A DNA stretch of 64,000 nt from Bradyrhizobium sp. CCBAU 53421 (GTDB taxonomy: Bacteria; Pseudomonadota; Alphaproteobacteria; Rhizobiales; Xanthobacteraceae). This document shows positions 26,801 through 35,985 of this stretch, piece after piece. The notes beneath the pieces were generated by a model. That model had not been told where the DNA came from, did not search any database, and saw only the letters and a program-made list of their open reading frames with translations. How positions within the stretch are numbered: the stretch's first letter is position 1; each line of letters begins with the position of its first letter. Position numbers and translations under genes: made by a program. The DNA lies in NCBI RefSeq assembly GCF_015291625.1, contig NZ_CP030047.1, forward strand, positions 6,076,001 through 6,140,000, in the 5' to 3' direction.

Positions 26801-29800
26801 TGCCTGCGGTATAGACGCCGAACGGCGACTGCTGATCATAGTTGCCGCCGGCGAGAATTTCGAGATTACCCGTACCGGTACGCACGACACTGACGCCCGG
26901 CGTGGACGGCTTGTTGATCGTGACGCTGTATGGATCGTTCAACACCACGTTGCCCGAACCGGCGAGCGTATCGACTGTCAGCAGTGCGCGGCTGTCGGCG
27001 CTGGCGAGATCGGCGCCGCCAACGAGCCGCATCGACCAGGATTGCATTCCCGGATCGAGCATTGGCGAAGTCGCCCAGATCTGGCGATCGCCCGGTCCGG
27101 TCAGATTGACGTTCGTCATGCCGGCCGGCAGCACCGTGCCCTTGGGAAGCGGCGTATCGGCCGTGAACGTGTATCCGCCGAACAGGACAAGGCTGGTCCC
27201 CGCCGGCAGCTTAACAGGCTCAAGCGCCAGACTGTTGAATGTATTAATGAAGACCCGCCCGGTGAAATAGAGACCTTTTTCGAATACAGTGCCGGCCGGA
27301 AACACCGTTCCAACGGGGATCGTATCACCGGGGTTGAAAGTCTGGTCCGGCGTGATGATACGCCCGCCATTCACCTTCCTTACTGGCGTGGGGGGTCCCC
27401 TCACCGTGAAGTCCTCCGTCAATTTGATCGCGACGGGAAGCGGATTTGCGGCGTCCGGGCTTCGTTCGACACTTCCGCCGACGAGGTTAAGCTCCATGTT
27501 GATGGAGCCATTGCTCGAAATCGTCGAGCCGGCACCGAGGACCACACCGCCCGTTTTGACCGTGTAGGCGTCCGACAAGGTGCCGGAGGCAATCACGGTC
27601 ACCGCATCGGGTGATGCCGACGGCGGCGCGAAACCGTCATTGATGCTGCCGTTGATTTTGAGATCGTTGGCGGCGCGGACGACGAGCGCGCCCGGCTCAC
27701 CCGAGCCGAGCACGGCCGGATTGGCATTCGGCCCGTAGCGATAGCTCGAGAGATCCAGATCGCCCTTGGTCGAGAGATCACCGCTCGACGTGATCGCAAC
27801 GCCGGGTCGCATGTGGAAGGCCGAGCCGAAGGCAGCGAGACCGGCAAGACGGTTGCGCAAATCGCCGTTCTGGAGCGCTGCATTGATGAACGCCGTGCTG
27901 TCGCCGTGCAGGCCGTCGAGATAGGCCTGATCGATGATGCTGCCGCCCGGCAGGTCGTAGGTGCGGAAGCCGTTCAACGCAATACTGCTCGCGCCGCGGA
28001 TGTTGAGCGAGCCGCGCGCGTCGATCGCGATATCGTTGGCGCCGGCGCCGTCCCCGCCGGTGCCGCCGCGGCGCGGCGCGTCGAGCTCCAGCTTGCCGCG
28101 CGCCACGCCGTCCGGCGAGCTCATGTCGATGGTCGCACCCGCGGCCAGCGTCATGGTGCCGCGTGTCGTGGTGAGCTCGACATGCGCGGTGTTGTTGGCC
28201 TCGATCGGCGCGCCGTAGCTGTCGGTCTGCAGCACATTGCCGTGAACATCGAGCACGGCATTTGCCGTAAGCGTGAGATCGTCGCGCGCCGACAGGCGGA
28301 TGGTGCCGGGCCTGGCCCCGCTCGCGTCGATCCTGCCAACGACCGTGAGGCTGCCCTGGTCGACTGCGATCGTCACGGTGCGCGCCTTGACGCCGTCGCC
28401 GACGACAAGGCTGCCCTGCCGGAGATCAAAGCTGCGCGCGCTGAAGAACCCGGCGTCGTTGAGCCTGGCATTCAACGCGGCGAAATCGCCGAAATTCTGC
28501 GCCGCGACCGTGAACTGGCCGCTGTCGTAATCACCGGTCGAATATCCCTTCAGCGTGCCGTCGAACGCGACCTGCCCATGCGCGGCGTCGATCGCCTTGG
28601 CCGAAATCGAGCCCGCGGCGTTGTTCACCGCGGAGACGTCGATCACCGAGCCCGCGTTCTGGACGATATTGCCGTTCGAGGAACTCATGATGAGATCGCC
28701 GCCCCAGCTGAACTTGGTGACGTCGAAGAAGGCGATGCTCCGGCCCGACAGGTCGATCATCGCGCTTCCGCCAAGCACGACGTCGTGCGTCGCATTGAGC
28801 GTCAGCTTGCCCGAAGGCAGCGCGAACGCGGTGCCGACCAACACGCTGTCGCCGGTGAAGGACAGCGTGCCGCCGATATCCGTCACGCCGCGCGTATCGG
28901 CGGGAGCGCTTCCGGACGGCGTGACCAGCTGCAAGGCCGCGCCCGCGCTGACATCGAGCTTGGCCCCACCGCTTGCCGTGATCAGCGAGGTCGCGATGAT
29001 GAGCGCGCCGCCCTGCAGGGCGCCGCTACCATCCTGGCTGAGTCCTACCTTCAGCGTGCCATCGCTGCTCGCGGTGATGCGTTTCGCCGCCGTCAGCGTG
29101 ACATCAGAGAAACCGAGGATGAGACGGTTCAGCGTTGCGCCGTCGGTCGGCCTGCTGTGCGCAGCGTCGTAGCCGAACAGGATCTCGTTGGCCGTGATGT
29201 CGAGATGCCCCGATCCCGTGCCGGGCCCGCCCGGCAGAACGACAGCGGGCGCCTGGCTGCCATAGGGGCTGGACGTGGAGCCGCTGCCGCTGCGGATGCC
29301 GTTCCAGATCAGCGTATCGGCGGTGATGCTCGCGGTCTCGCCGGCCGCGCCAAGGCCATAGACGGCCGGTGTATTGAGGACGAATTTGAGAGGATCGGAC
29401 GAGGAGCCACCCTCGCGCGTGGCATCCAGGTCGATGTTGCCGATCAGATTGAAGGAGCCGCTCGCTGTGATGACGAGTTGTTCGAGCGCCGGACTCCCTA
29501 CGGTCGTCGACGGCCGCAGCAGCTTGTCGAGCACCGCCTGGGTCAGGTTCCATCCCGATGGCAGTTGGCCTGCAGCCTGCGCCGCAGCAAGCGCGGCCTC
29601 GGTGCCGACATTGACCCGCTCCTGCGTCACATTGAGATAGCGCGCGGCGAAATTGACGTCGCCCATGGTGAGCCCGCCCGGCCCGGCCAGGACGATGCTG
29701 CCGTCGGTGAGCAGCGAAGCGCCGCTCGCGATGTTGATCTTGCCCGGTCCAACGGCGTTCAGGAACTGGAACCAGCCATTGGCGACCGCGAGCACGGCCG

Positions 29801-32800
29801 GGCTGCCGTCGGGCGTGGCCGTCGAATAGGGCGCGATGTTGGAATAGACATAACCGAGCGTCGAATCGACGGCGGCGTTTTTCAGCCCACGCGTATCGAT
29901 GGTCGCGCCGCCCGCCATGTTGACGGCGTTGCCGACCAGGAACACCTGGCCCGCGCGGATGCTGGCGCCATCGAGCAGGTTGATGGCCGCGGTTGAGACC
30001 CCGCTGAAATAGATCTTGGCGCCATCGCCGGGACCTTCGGAAAAGAAAGTGCTCGTGCCGCCCAGCATGAGCGTCGGCGCCCTGAAGGCGTTGATGTCGT
30101 CGCTCGATACCGACGTGTGCCCGGCGATCGGCACGGCCCCCGGCGCCGTGATGTCGAGCACGGCGGGCCCCGATGCGGCGCTCGACGGCTTGATGATCAA
30201 CGTGCCGTCGATGCCGTCCTTGGCGCCATCGAACAATGCTGCGCCGGCAAAGGACAGTGATTTGCCGGCGTCGAGCGGCGGCAGAAGACTGATTTGAAGG
30301 ACCTTGCCGTCCGCCGGCAAACGCGGCCGGAAGCCGCCGAACGTGGCCGCCTGCGTGCGCTCGAAGTCGGCATAGCTGGTCTCGTTGTATTGCGAATAAA
30401 GCCGCGTGGTCTGGCCGGAGGTCAGGATGACGCGTGTCGGCAGCGTATCCTTGATTGCGGTATTGGCGACGCCGAGAAAGCCCGATGTGACGACGGAGCC
30501 ATTGCCGGCAGTCACTGGGGGCATCACAGTCGTTCCGGTCGCGCCGAGCTCGACGCGATAGCCACCGGGCACCAGCGCATAGCTCGAAGGCAGTAGCGTG
30601 TAGGTGCCCGCCGGCACTCCCGGCACGCCGGAGGGGAGCGTGATCTGCTGGCCGATCACGGGATCGCCGGCACCATTGGTTGCGATCACCGGCGCGTAGT
30701 CGACCGCGGAACCCGGTACGATCGCATAGACCTTGTTGCCGGCGGCGCTGTAGCTGTTGACCGGATTGGCATTGACGAGCGCTGTCTTCAGCACGTCGAC
30801 CGAGCCGCCACGGCCGGAGATGAAGCCAGCGCCAGTGAGTGTGCCGCCGCCTGTGAGATCGAGCACGGCTCCGGCCTCACCAATGACCGATGCGGCGTTG
30901 ATCGAGATACCGGCTGCAATCAAGACGTTGCTCGCGTGGTCGTCATAAGACGCAGCTGCCAGATTGCGCAGCGTACCGTCCGCGCCCTGATAGGCGATGC
31001 CATCAGAGGTCCCGCCAAACGGCATGACCAAGCCGGCCGCGCTCGCTGAGGTGATGCTGCCGCTGCGGAAGGTGACGCGCGCATTGGCAGGCGCATTGTT
31101 GACAACGATACCAGTATAATTATTGAACCAGATGCGCCCCAACGGCGCACGTACAACGCCGCCCTGGTCGATGTTGGCGGCGACAAAAACCAGATCGCCA
31201 AACACCGAAGCCGGGACCGCCGGCGTTGCGTCGTCATTGCGGCGAATGATGAGATCCGCGTCGGGATCATAGGCGGAAAAAGTCCCGCTCGGACGAAGCC
31301 CAACCTTGATGACGGCGACTGCGCCGCTCAAGGGATAGATCTGGTCCGCGGTCAGCGCGAGATTCTCGACATCGAGCCCGCCGGTGCCGAACCGGATATC
31401 GCCGCTGCTCTGCAGTGCGACCTGATGAAAACCACGAGCGTCGAATGGAAGGCTGATCGGACGACCGGCTCCGAGATCCGCGGCTCCGCTGCCCTGATCG
31501 CCGGTGGCTCCGAACTGGACGGGGCCGTAGACGTCGATCAGGTCGCCTGCGACCGTGAAACTTCCGCCCGCCGCCGGATTCCGGACACGAAGATTGTTGA
31601 TCCCGGGCGAATAGCCGACCGCGGTCTGCGCATCTTCGGCATTGTAGACGCCATCAAGCCGGACATAGGGCGCCGACAGACGGATCGTGCTGTTTGGCGT
31701 GTCCGACGCCGATGCGATGACGCCGCTCGACACCCGAAGACTGCGCGACAGGCTGAGATCCACATTGCCGTCAAAGACGAGAAGATCGCGCGTGTAGAGC
31801 GCGAGCGAGCCGAAGCCGCCCTTCGCGACCTGGTTGACGCCAATCACCGTCCGCCCGAATTGCAGCGCCGGATCGGCCTGACCGGGCGACAGGTCGGCAG
31901 CGAGACCGCTGCCCGTCGCGTTTTGCACCAGCGTGATATCGCGCGACCTCTGGAACTCCGGAGGCAGTTCGCTGCTGGCATAGGGCGAACTGGAGTTGGG
32001 CTGCCCGACGATGTAGCCGCGCCACGACATCGTCAGGTTCAGCGCGCCGCCGGACGCGCCGCTGCCGCCTGATGCCGCGCGCAAGGTGCCGTCGAGCGCC
32101 ATGCCGAAGCTGGAATAGAGCGAGATCGTCCCGCCATCGCTCGCGGCAAGCGTCGGGAGATAGCCGTTGCCGCTCTGGACATCGACCACCGCGGAGGTAC
32201 CCGACGCGTCGATCAGCGCGCCCGGGCGAACGATCACGAAGGCATCGCTGACGACGGGATATTTGGGGTCCAGCGCGCCGGTACCACCGATCCGGATCGT
32301 GCCGCCGTCCGGCACGGCGGCATAGGAGATTCCGCGCTCGTCACGCCCGACCGCGTCGCGCGCAGAAACATCCAGCACCGCGTCGCCGCCGATCCAGAAT
32401 GAACGGGTCAGGCCAAACTCGCCGTAACCGGAATTGTAACGGGTGTCGCCGGTGGCGTCCTGCAGGCTCGTGATCAGGATATTGCCGGCCGGCGCCTTGA
32501 TCGTACCGTCGATGACGGTCTGGCGATTGGCGTAGATCGACACCGAACGCCCCGGATCGACCTCGATGGACGCGCCCTTGGGCAGCGTGAAATCATGCAG
32601 GCTCCAGAATGTCAGATCGGCGCCGGCGCGCTGTGTCACGCTATGCGCGAACGAATTGATCGTGAATTTGGGAGGCGTCCAGAGGTCGGCGGCCTCCGTG
32701 ACGAGGCTCCCGCTCGGCGTGGTGAAGCTGCGCTGCGCGAAGCGATAGACCGGCACCTCGGCATCCATGCGCACGCCTTCGCCGATCTCGATGCCCGTGT

Positions 32801-35800
32801 TGCTGCTGATGTTGTAGGCCGTGAAGCCGGACTGGAAGATCGCCGGATCGAGCACCAGCGCATCGGCCACGCCCTCCCCGATCACGATCTCCTGGCCTGC
32901 GTTCAGCGTCAGCGTGCCGCCGCCACCGAAGCCATAGGCGCGAATGGTGCCATCGAGGACAAGCGGATTGGTGAAGAACTGCGTCCAGGCCAGGTGCGAA
33001 TAGTCATTGGCCACGAGGCTGACATTGCCGCCCTTGCCGCCCTGCGTCTTGCCGTTCGCCAGGATGGCACCACCCGACGACACATCGATCAGCGACCCGC
33101 TCGCCAGCGTGATGCCGCCGGTCGTCGAAACGATCAAGTTGCCGCCATCCAGGTGCGCCCGGCCGGATCCGTCCGTTCCGGTCTGCTCGTTGCTCCACAA
33201 CCCGCTGAGATCGACGGTGACATTCTGGCCGATCGTGACCTGCGACTTGCCGTTCGCATCGTTCAGCGCCCACCATTGCTCGTTCTGGCCCTGGCCGAAT
33301 ACGGCATGCATGAGATTGGCCAGCATCATGCTGCCGCCATGCGCCGTGACGTTCGCACCGATCTCGACATGCGGTGCTGCGAAGGTCACCTGCGCGCCCG
33401 GAGCAAGCTCGAGCGGCGCGTCGACGAGTATGTCCTTGCTGCTCGCAACATTGAGACCGCCCAGCCTGGCGGCATTGAGCGCGTCCGAATTGAAGAAGGC
33501 AGTCCCGATGCGATCGTCGGGCAAGGCCGACGTGGCGTTCAGCGCGTCGGTGATCTCGGGCGTCCGGCCGAAAACGACCCGCGCGGCGGATGCACCGGTG
33601 AGGCCAAGCCCCGAATAGCCACCGAGCGCGAGCTTGCCCTGGAGCGGCGCGACATTCTGAGACAATTTGTAGCCGTCGGTGATGCCGTCCGGCCGCGCCG
33701 TCGTCTGGCGGGAGCCGGTGACGACATCAGCGACGATATCGGCTTCGAAGACCGACGTCGGCGTGGACAGGACGAGCGAGCCGGCGTCACGGCCGATGGT
33801 GTAACCGTCCTCCCAGCGGCTCGTCACGCGGCCTTTGCCGAATGGGCTCATCCAGACCTCGGTCAGGTTCGACGCAACCTTGCCGCCGAGCTTGTGCTCG
33901 CGAATGAAACCACCGCCAACGCCGTAGAACTGCATGTCGGCACGTGCCTGCCCGACATTGTAGAGACGGCCATCCGCGCCGAGGAAATTGCTGGTGCGGA
34001 TGTAGCCGCCCTGATAGCTGACCGAGCCGCCGGAGACGTCGAACACCGCCCCCTTTTGCGCGACGACTTCCTGCGCCGCCAGCGTGACGGTGCCGCCCAC
34101 CGCGGCCCATTCGCCGATCCGGTGGGCGGTATTGGCGAGATAGCCGGAGACCTCGAGCAGCCCGCCCGGCGTATAATAGCGGTCGGTCGCATAGCCGCCG
34201 GTACCTGCCGGCACCAGCACGAGATCGCGCGCATCGATCCAGACATCCGTGTTCTTCAGACCGTCCCGATCACGATTGACGGGCGAGTCGCGCAGCTCGT
34301 TGCCCTGTACGTTGATCAGGAGATTGTTGGTCGACATCGGCAGCAGCACGCCGCGCACGCCCGAGACGTCGATGACCGATCCGCTCTCGGCGAAGACGCG
34401 GCGGCCGGCGCTGACCGCCACCTGGCCGCCCTGCGCCTGCGTGATCGAGCTGCCCTGGAAGGTTACGGTGCCGCCGCTGACGATCTCGACCCGTCCCTGG
34501 TCGAGCCGGTCGGCGAGCTGCGCAAGATTGTCGAACTGGGCGTTGGCGACCGGGGCATGGGTGAAGGCCCTGGAGTCGGCGACCAACTGACTGCGCTGGC
34601 TGTCGAGCGCGGTGTCGCTGCTGTCGAGCTCCGGCAGGATCGCGGTCAGGCTGCCGCCGGCGAGCGTGATGCTGCCCGCGGCATCGGAGGCTGCGTTCAG
34701 GAGATGGATGGTGCCGCGGGTGTTGACCGACGTTGTCGCGACCAGTACCCCGTCCTGGGTGATGCTGCGGCCCGCGAGCGTGATGTCGCCCTGCTGGGCG
34801 AAGATCAGGCCGGAGTTGCCGACGGCGGCGATCGCATCGCGCACGATCGGCGAGATTTCGTTGCCGCGCGTGGTCGAGGCCTGGTTGGCGTCCGTGCTGT
34901 AGCCGGGCCGCAACAGAAAGTCGTTGCCGGCCGCGAGCTGCACCTGACCTCGCGGTGCGCTGATCGAGCCGGCATTGCTGACCTCGGTTCCCATCAGCAG
35001 GACGAAGCCGCCCCCCTGCGTCACCGAGGACGGCGCGTTGGTCGAGATCAGCGCGCCAGGCTCGACCCTCACGGCCCCCCGGGCATCGGTGAAGCTCGGT
35101 ACATATTGGCCGCCTGCCTGCTGCGAGTAGATGCCGTTGCTGAGGAACTGGGTGTCGGTGATGCCGGCGGTCGAGGCGATCAGCGAGCCGACATTCACCT
35201 GGCTCGCACCGCCGAAGATGATGCCGTTCTGATTGATCACATAGACCGACCCGTCGGCCCTGATATTGCCGAGGATCTGGCTCGGCACCGCGCTGCCGAC
35301 GACGCGATTGAGCGCCACCCAGTTCGCATGGCCTTGCTGATCGAAGGTCAGCGTGGTGCGCGCGCCGACATTGAATGAATTCCAGTTGAGGATCGCTTGC
35401 GCCCTGGTCTGTGCGATGCCGACCTGGGTCTGACCGGTGGCATCGATCGCCTGCGTCGGGGTATTCGCGCCCTGCCATCCCGGCGCCACCTGCAAGCCGC
35501 CGGGCGCAAGGCCGTTGGGCACTGCGACCTGCGGCAGCGTCACCGAACGCTGCGAAGCCTGCGCCGCGCTGCGCGCCGCGTTCTGCAGGCCCTGTATCGC
35601 CTGGATGGCGCGCGTGGCCCGCGCCATCGCATCCTGGCCTTGCTTGGCTGCTGCCGCCGCGTCCTGCGCCGCCGACTGCGAAGCCGCCATCGCCGCGGCC
35701 GACGGTGACACCGTCCAGCTCGATCCGAACGGGCGCGCGACCACCGGCGTATTGGCGAGAAGTGCCACGACGCTGACGCTGCCGAACATTGCAGTGCGAA

Positions 35801-35840
35801 CGGTCGCGCGGGTGAGAGACCTGGAGAGGCGGGGAACCAT
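23892..35840 (-). CDS. Giant TPS-domain filamentous-haemagglutinin-like exoprotein (DUF3739 type)
   Basis: With ATG 35840 (MVPRLSRSLTRATVRT) the product is 3982 residues, with a signal peptide ending near PVVARPF (about 35). An Ala/Gln-rich helical spacer (about 45-105) precedes the TPS secretion domain (about 130-350), recognisable by LNWNSFNVGARTTLTFDQ, VYVINQNGIIFGGASQVNVG and FLSNGIY. The remaining roughly 3500 residues are Gly/Ala/Asp/Val/Ser-rich beta-helix-type sequence (GSLIDVSSGG, ITLASG and the like). Near the C-terminus GNIVIWSAEGDINAGRGAKT and VDAGEAGIR match the DUF3739 domain of haemagglutinin-like proteins linked to VreA/I/R signalling. Expected to be a secreted surface fibre (adhesin or biofilm factor). 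No TpsB exporter lies in the window. The N-terminal start could also be 39 codons upstream. No frameshift is visible along 12 kb. Confidence 0.9.
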   Translation of the reverse strand: MVPRLSRSLTRATVRTAMFGSVSVVALLANTPVVARPFGSSWTVSPSAAAMAASQSAAQDAAAAAKQGQDAMARATRAIQAIQGLQNAARSAAQASQRSVTLPQVAVPNGLAPGGLQVAPGWQGANTPTQAIDATGQTQVGIAQTRAQAILNWNSFNVGARTTLTFDQQGHANWVALNRVVGSAVPSQILGNIRADGSVYVINQNGIIFGGASQVNVGSLIASTAGITDTQFLSNGIYSQQAGGQYVPSFTDARGAVRVEPGALISTNAPSSVTQGGGFVLLMGTEVSNAGSISAPRGQVQLAAGNDFLLRPGYSTDANQASTTRGNEISPIVRDAIAAVGNSGLIFAQQGDITLAGRSITQDGVLVATTSVNTRGTIHLLNAASDAAGSITLAGGSLTAILPELDSSDTALDSQRSQLVADSRAFTHAPVANAQFDNLAQLADRLDQGRVEIVSGGTVTFQGSSITQAQGGQVAVSAGRRVFAESGSVIDVSGVRGVLLPMSTNNLLINVQGNELRDSPVNRDRDGLKNTDVWIDARDLVLVPAGTGGYATDRYYTPGGLLEVSGYLANTAHRIGEWAAVGGTVTLAAQEVVAQKGAVFDVSGGSVSYQGGYIRTSNFLGADGRLYNVGQARADMQFYGVGGGFIREHKLGGKVASNLTEVWMSPFGKGRVTSRWEDGYTIGRDAGSLVLSTPTSVFEADIVADVVTGSRQTTARPDGITDGYKLSQNVAPLQGKLALGGYSGLGLTGASAARVVFGRTPEITDALNATSALPDDRIGTAFFNSDALNAARLGGLNVASSKDILVDAPLELAPGAQVTFAAPHVEIGANVTAHGGSMMLANLMHAVFGQGQNEQWWALNDANGKSQVTIGQNVTVDLSGLWSNEQTGTDGSGRAHLDGGNLIVSTTGGITLASGSLIDVSSGGAILANGKTQGGKGGNVSLVANDYSHLAWTQFFTNPLVLDGTIRAYGFGGGGTLTLNAGQEIVIGEGVADALVLDPAIFQSGFTAYNISSNTGIEIGEGVRMDAEVPVYRFAQRSFTTPSGSLVTEAADLWTPPKFTINSFAHSVTQRAGADLTFWSLHDFTLPKGASIEVDPGRSVSIYANRQTVIDGTIKAPAGNILITSLQDATGDTRYNSGYGEFGLTRSFWIGGDAVLDVSARDAVGRDERGISYAAVPDGGTIRIGGTGALDPKYPVVSDAFVIVRPGALIDASGTSAVVDVQSGNGYLPTLAASDGGTISLYSSFGMALDGTLRAASGGSGASGGALNLTMSWRGYIVGQPNSSSPYASSELPPEFQRSRDITLVQNATGSGLAADLSPGQADPALQFGRTVIGVNQVAKGGFGSLALYTRDLLVFDGNVDLSLSRSLRVSSGVIASASDTPNSTIRLSAPYVRLDGVYNAEDAQTAVGYSPGINNLRVRNPAAGGSFTVAGDLIDVYGPVQFGATGDQGSGAADLGAGRPISLPFDARGFHQVALQSSGDIRFGTGGLDVENLALTADQIYPLSGAVAVIKVGLRPSGTFSAYDPDADLIIRRNDDATPAVPASVFGDLVFVAANIDQGGVVRAPLGRIWFNNYTGIVVNNAPANARVTFRSGSITSASAAGLVMPFGGTSDGIAYQGADGTLRNLAAASYDDHASNVLIAAGISINAASVIGEAGAVLDLTGGGTLTGAGFISGRGGSVDVLKTALVNANPVNSYSAAGNKVYAIVPGSAVDYAPVIATNGAGDPVIGQQITLPSGVPGVPAGTYTLLPSSYALVPGGYRVELGATGTTVMPPVTAGNGSVVTSGFLGVANTAIKDTLPTRVILTSGQTTRLYSQYNETSYADFERTQAATFGGFRPRLPADGKVLQISLLPPLDAGKSLSFAGAALFDGAKDGIDGTLIIKPSSAASGPAVLDITAPGAVPIAGHTSVSSDDINAFRAPTLMLGGTSTFFSEGPGDGAKIYFSGVSTAAINLLDGASIRAGQVFLVGNAVNMAGGATIDTRGLKNAAVDSTLGYVYSNIAPYSTATPDGSPAVLAVANGWFQFLNAVGPGKINIASGASLLTDGSIVLAGPGGLTMGDVNFAARYLNVTQERVNVGTEAALAAAQAAGQLPSGWNLTQAVLDKLLRPSTTVGSPALEQLVITASGSFNLIGNIDLDATREGGSSSDPLKFVLNTPAVYGLGAAGETASITADTLIWNGIRSGSGSTSSPYGSQAPAVVLPGGPGTGSGHLDITANEILFGYDAAHSRPTDGATLNRLILGFSDVTLTAAKRITASSDGTLKVGLSQDGSGALQGGALIIATSLITASGGAKLDVSAGAALQLVTPSGSAPADTRGVTDIGGTLSFTGDSVLVGTAFALPSGKLTLNATHDVVLGGSAMIDLSGRSIAFFDVTKFSWGGDLIMSSSNGNIVQNAGSVIDVSAVNNAAGSISAKAIDAAHGQVAFDGTLKGYSTGDYDSGQFTVAAQNFGDFAALNARLNDAGFFSARSFDLRQGSLVVGDGVKARTVTIAVDQGSLTVVGRIDASGARPGTIRLSARDDLTLTANAVLDVHGNVLQTDSYGAPIEANNTAHVELTTTRGTMTLAAGATIDMSSPDGVARGKLELDAPRRGGTGGDGAGANDIAIDARGSLNIRGASSIALNGFRTYDLPGGSIIDQAYLDGLHGDSTAFINAALQNGDLRNRLAGLAAFGSAFHMRPGVAITSSGDLSTKGDLDLSSYRYGPNANPAVLGSGEPGALVVRAANDLKINGSINDGFAPPSASPDAVTVIASGTLSDAYTVKTGGVVLGAGSTISSNGSINMELNLVGGSVERSPDAANPLPVAIKLTEDFTVRGPPTPVRKVNGGRIITPDQTFNPGDTIPVGTVFPAGTVFEKGLYFTGRVFINTFNSLALEPVKLPAGTSLVLFGGYTFTADTPLPKGTVLPAGMTNVNLTGPGDRQIWATSPMLDPGMQSWSMRLVGGADLASADSRALLTVDTLAGSGNVVLNDPYSVTINKPSTPGVSVVRTGTGNLEILAGGNYDQQSPFGVYTAGTAIRATGTAENDPYNVDRATSADGTVLGSANAGYEATLGSQRMYYPEHGGDFLLVAQGDVSGTLTKGATQIGSWLWGQGGSEIGQRTAWGINFGSYTLDQVRDPSILSLGLSAFSGLGTLGGGNVTLQAGGTIGDAGRGLVIAVGGSGRVMADGSLVQTGGGTMSVTASAVGTGGNQFVNLRGAMDVATGDFGSLIATNDRNASGVDPRPINPLTSYSVTKLAGGDFAPGDSVINIRARGDLAAGTILDPGRVGLTNLTDANNGSAAGAGVSWFTLWTGATAVNEFAAGGSLAPGAASAYFRFLPSTMRAVAANGSIYNPGDGTLLPSEDGVLEVLAQGSIFGDTILMGPSMAPPSALATPFQPGWAILNGRVGLTVAASNYWGGNAVSDSSSGQPVYGYDTGGYPFVFDANTVKDRAVSYDGNLSRIYAVNGDITGITYGQITTVLGVNASNAYYQAGGPLRMLAGGDIVNTKGLILHNDPNDVSTIAAGGSVIYAGWPGVDSAANRGWAIAGPGTFEITAAKNIYQGSTATVESIGAVVAGDSRPGASVVMQAGAGAGEVGVGQVDWTGFARLYLDPDNLAAVGPLADQHGKVAKTYGDELYAWLTERFGYSGAKADALGYFLPLPGEQQRIFLRQVYYAELTAGGREYTDTNGPRAGSYLRGREAIAALFPNPSAYDGDITIFTAASGAGVNYAIRSGFVHTDFGGDIQFLTPGGGVTIGTEGLLPGADAGLITQGAGNIQIYSQNSVLMGLSRIMTTFGGNIVIWSAEGDINAGRGAKTTVIYTPPKRAYDNYGDITISPVTPSSGAGIATLQPIPEVTRGTVDLIAPLGTVDAGEAGIRASSFVNIAALHIVNAANIQAQGGVIGVPQVQAPNMGALSEASNTAGAAAKQAAVPPPNTNEQPSVIIVEVLGYGGGDGSDDQKRRGNDKQSQYDPNSAFQLIGDGQLTAEQMKKLTPEERRQVVN

Positions 35841-35985
35841 GGGATCGCTTTCTTGCGCCGGGCGACGACAGCCGAACATTTCGCGTCTCAGCGCCAGCAC
35901 CGAGACCCTCGCGGCTGTGACGATCCCGAATGGGCCGACCCGCACGCCGGACATGAACTTTTTTTCTAGGCCGCCCGGCCCCTCC

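Noticed and set aside
23994..35708. Long open frames antisense to the giant exoprotein gene
   Set aside because: They are a by-product of high GC content in third positions; the translations are Arg/Ala/Asp-rich without family motifs, and the minus-strand reading is a coherent TPS/beta-helix protein.
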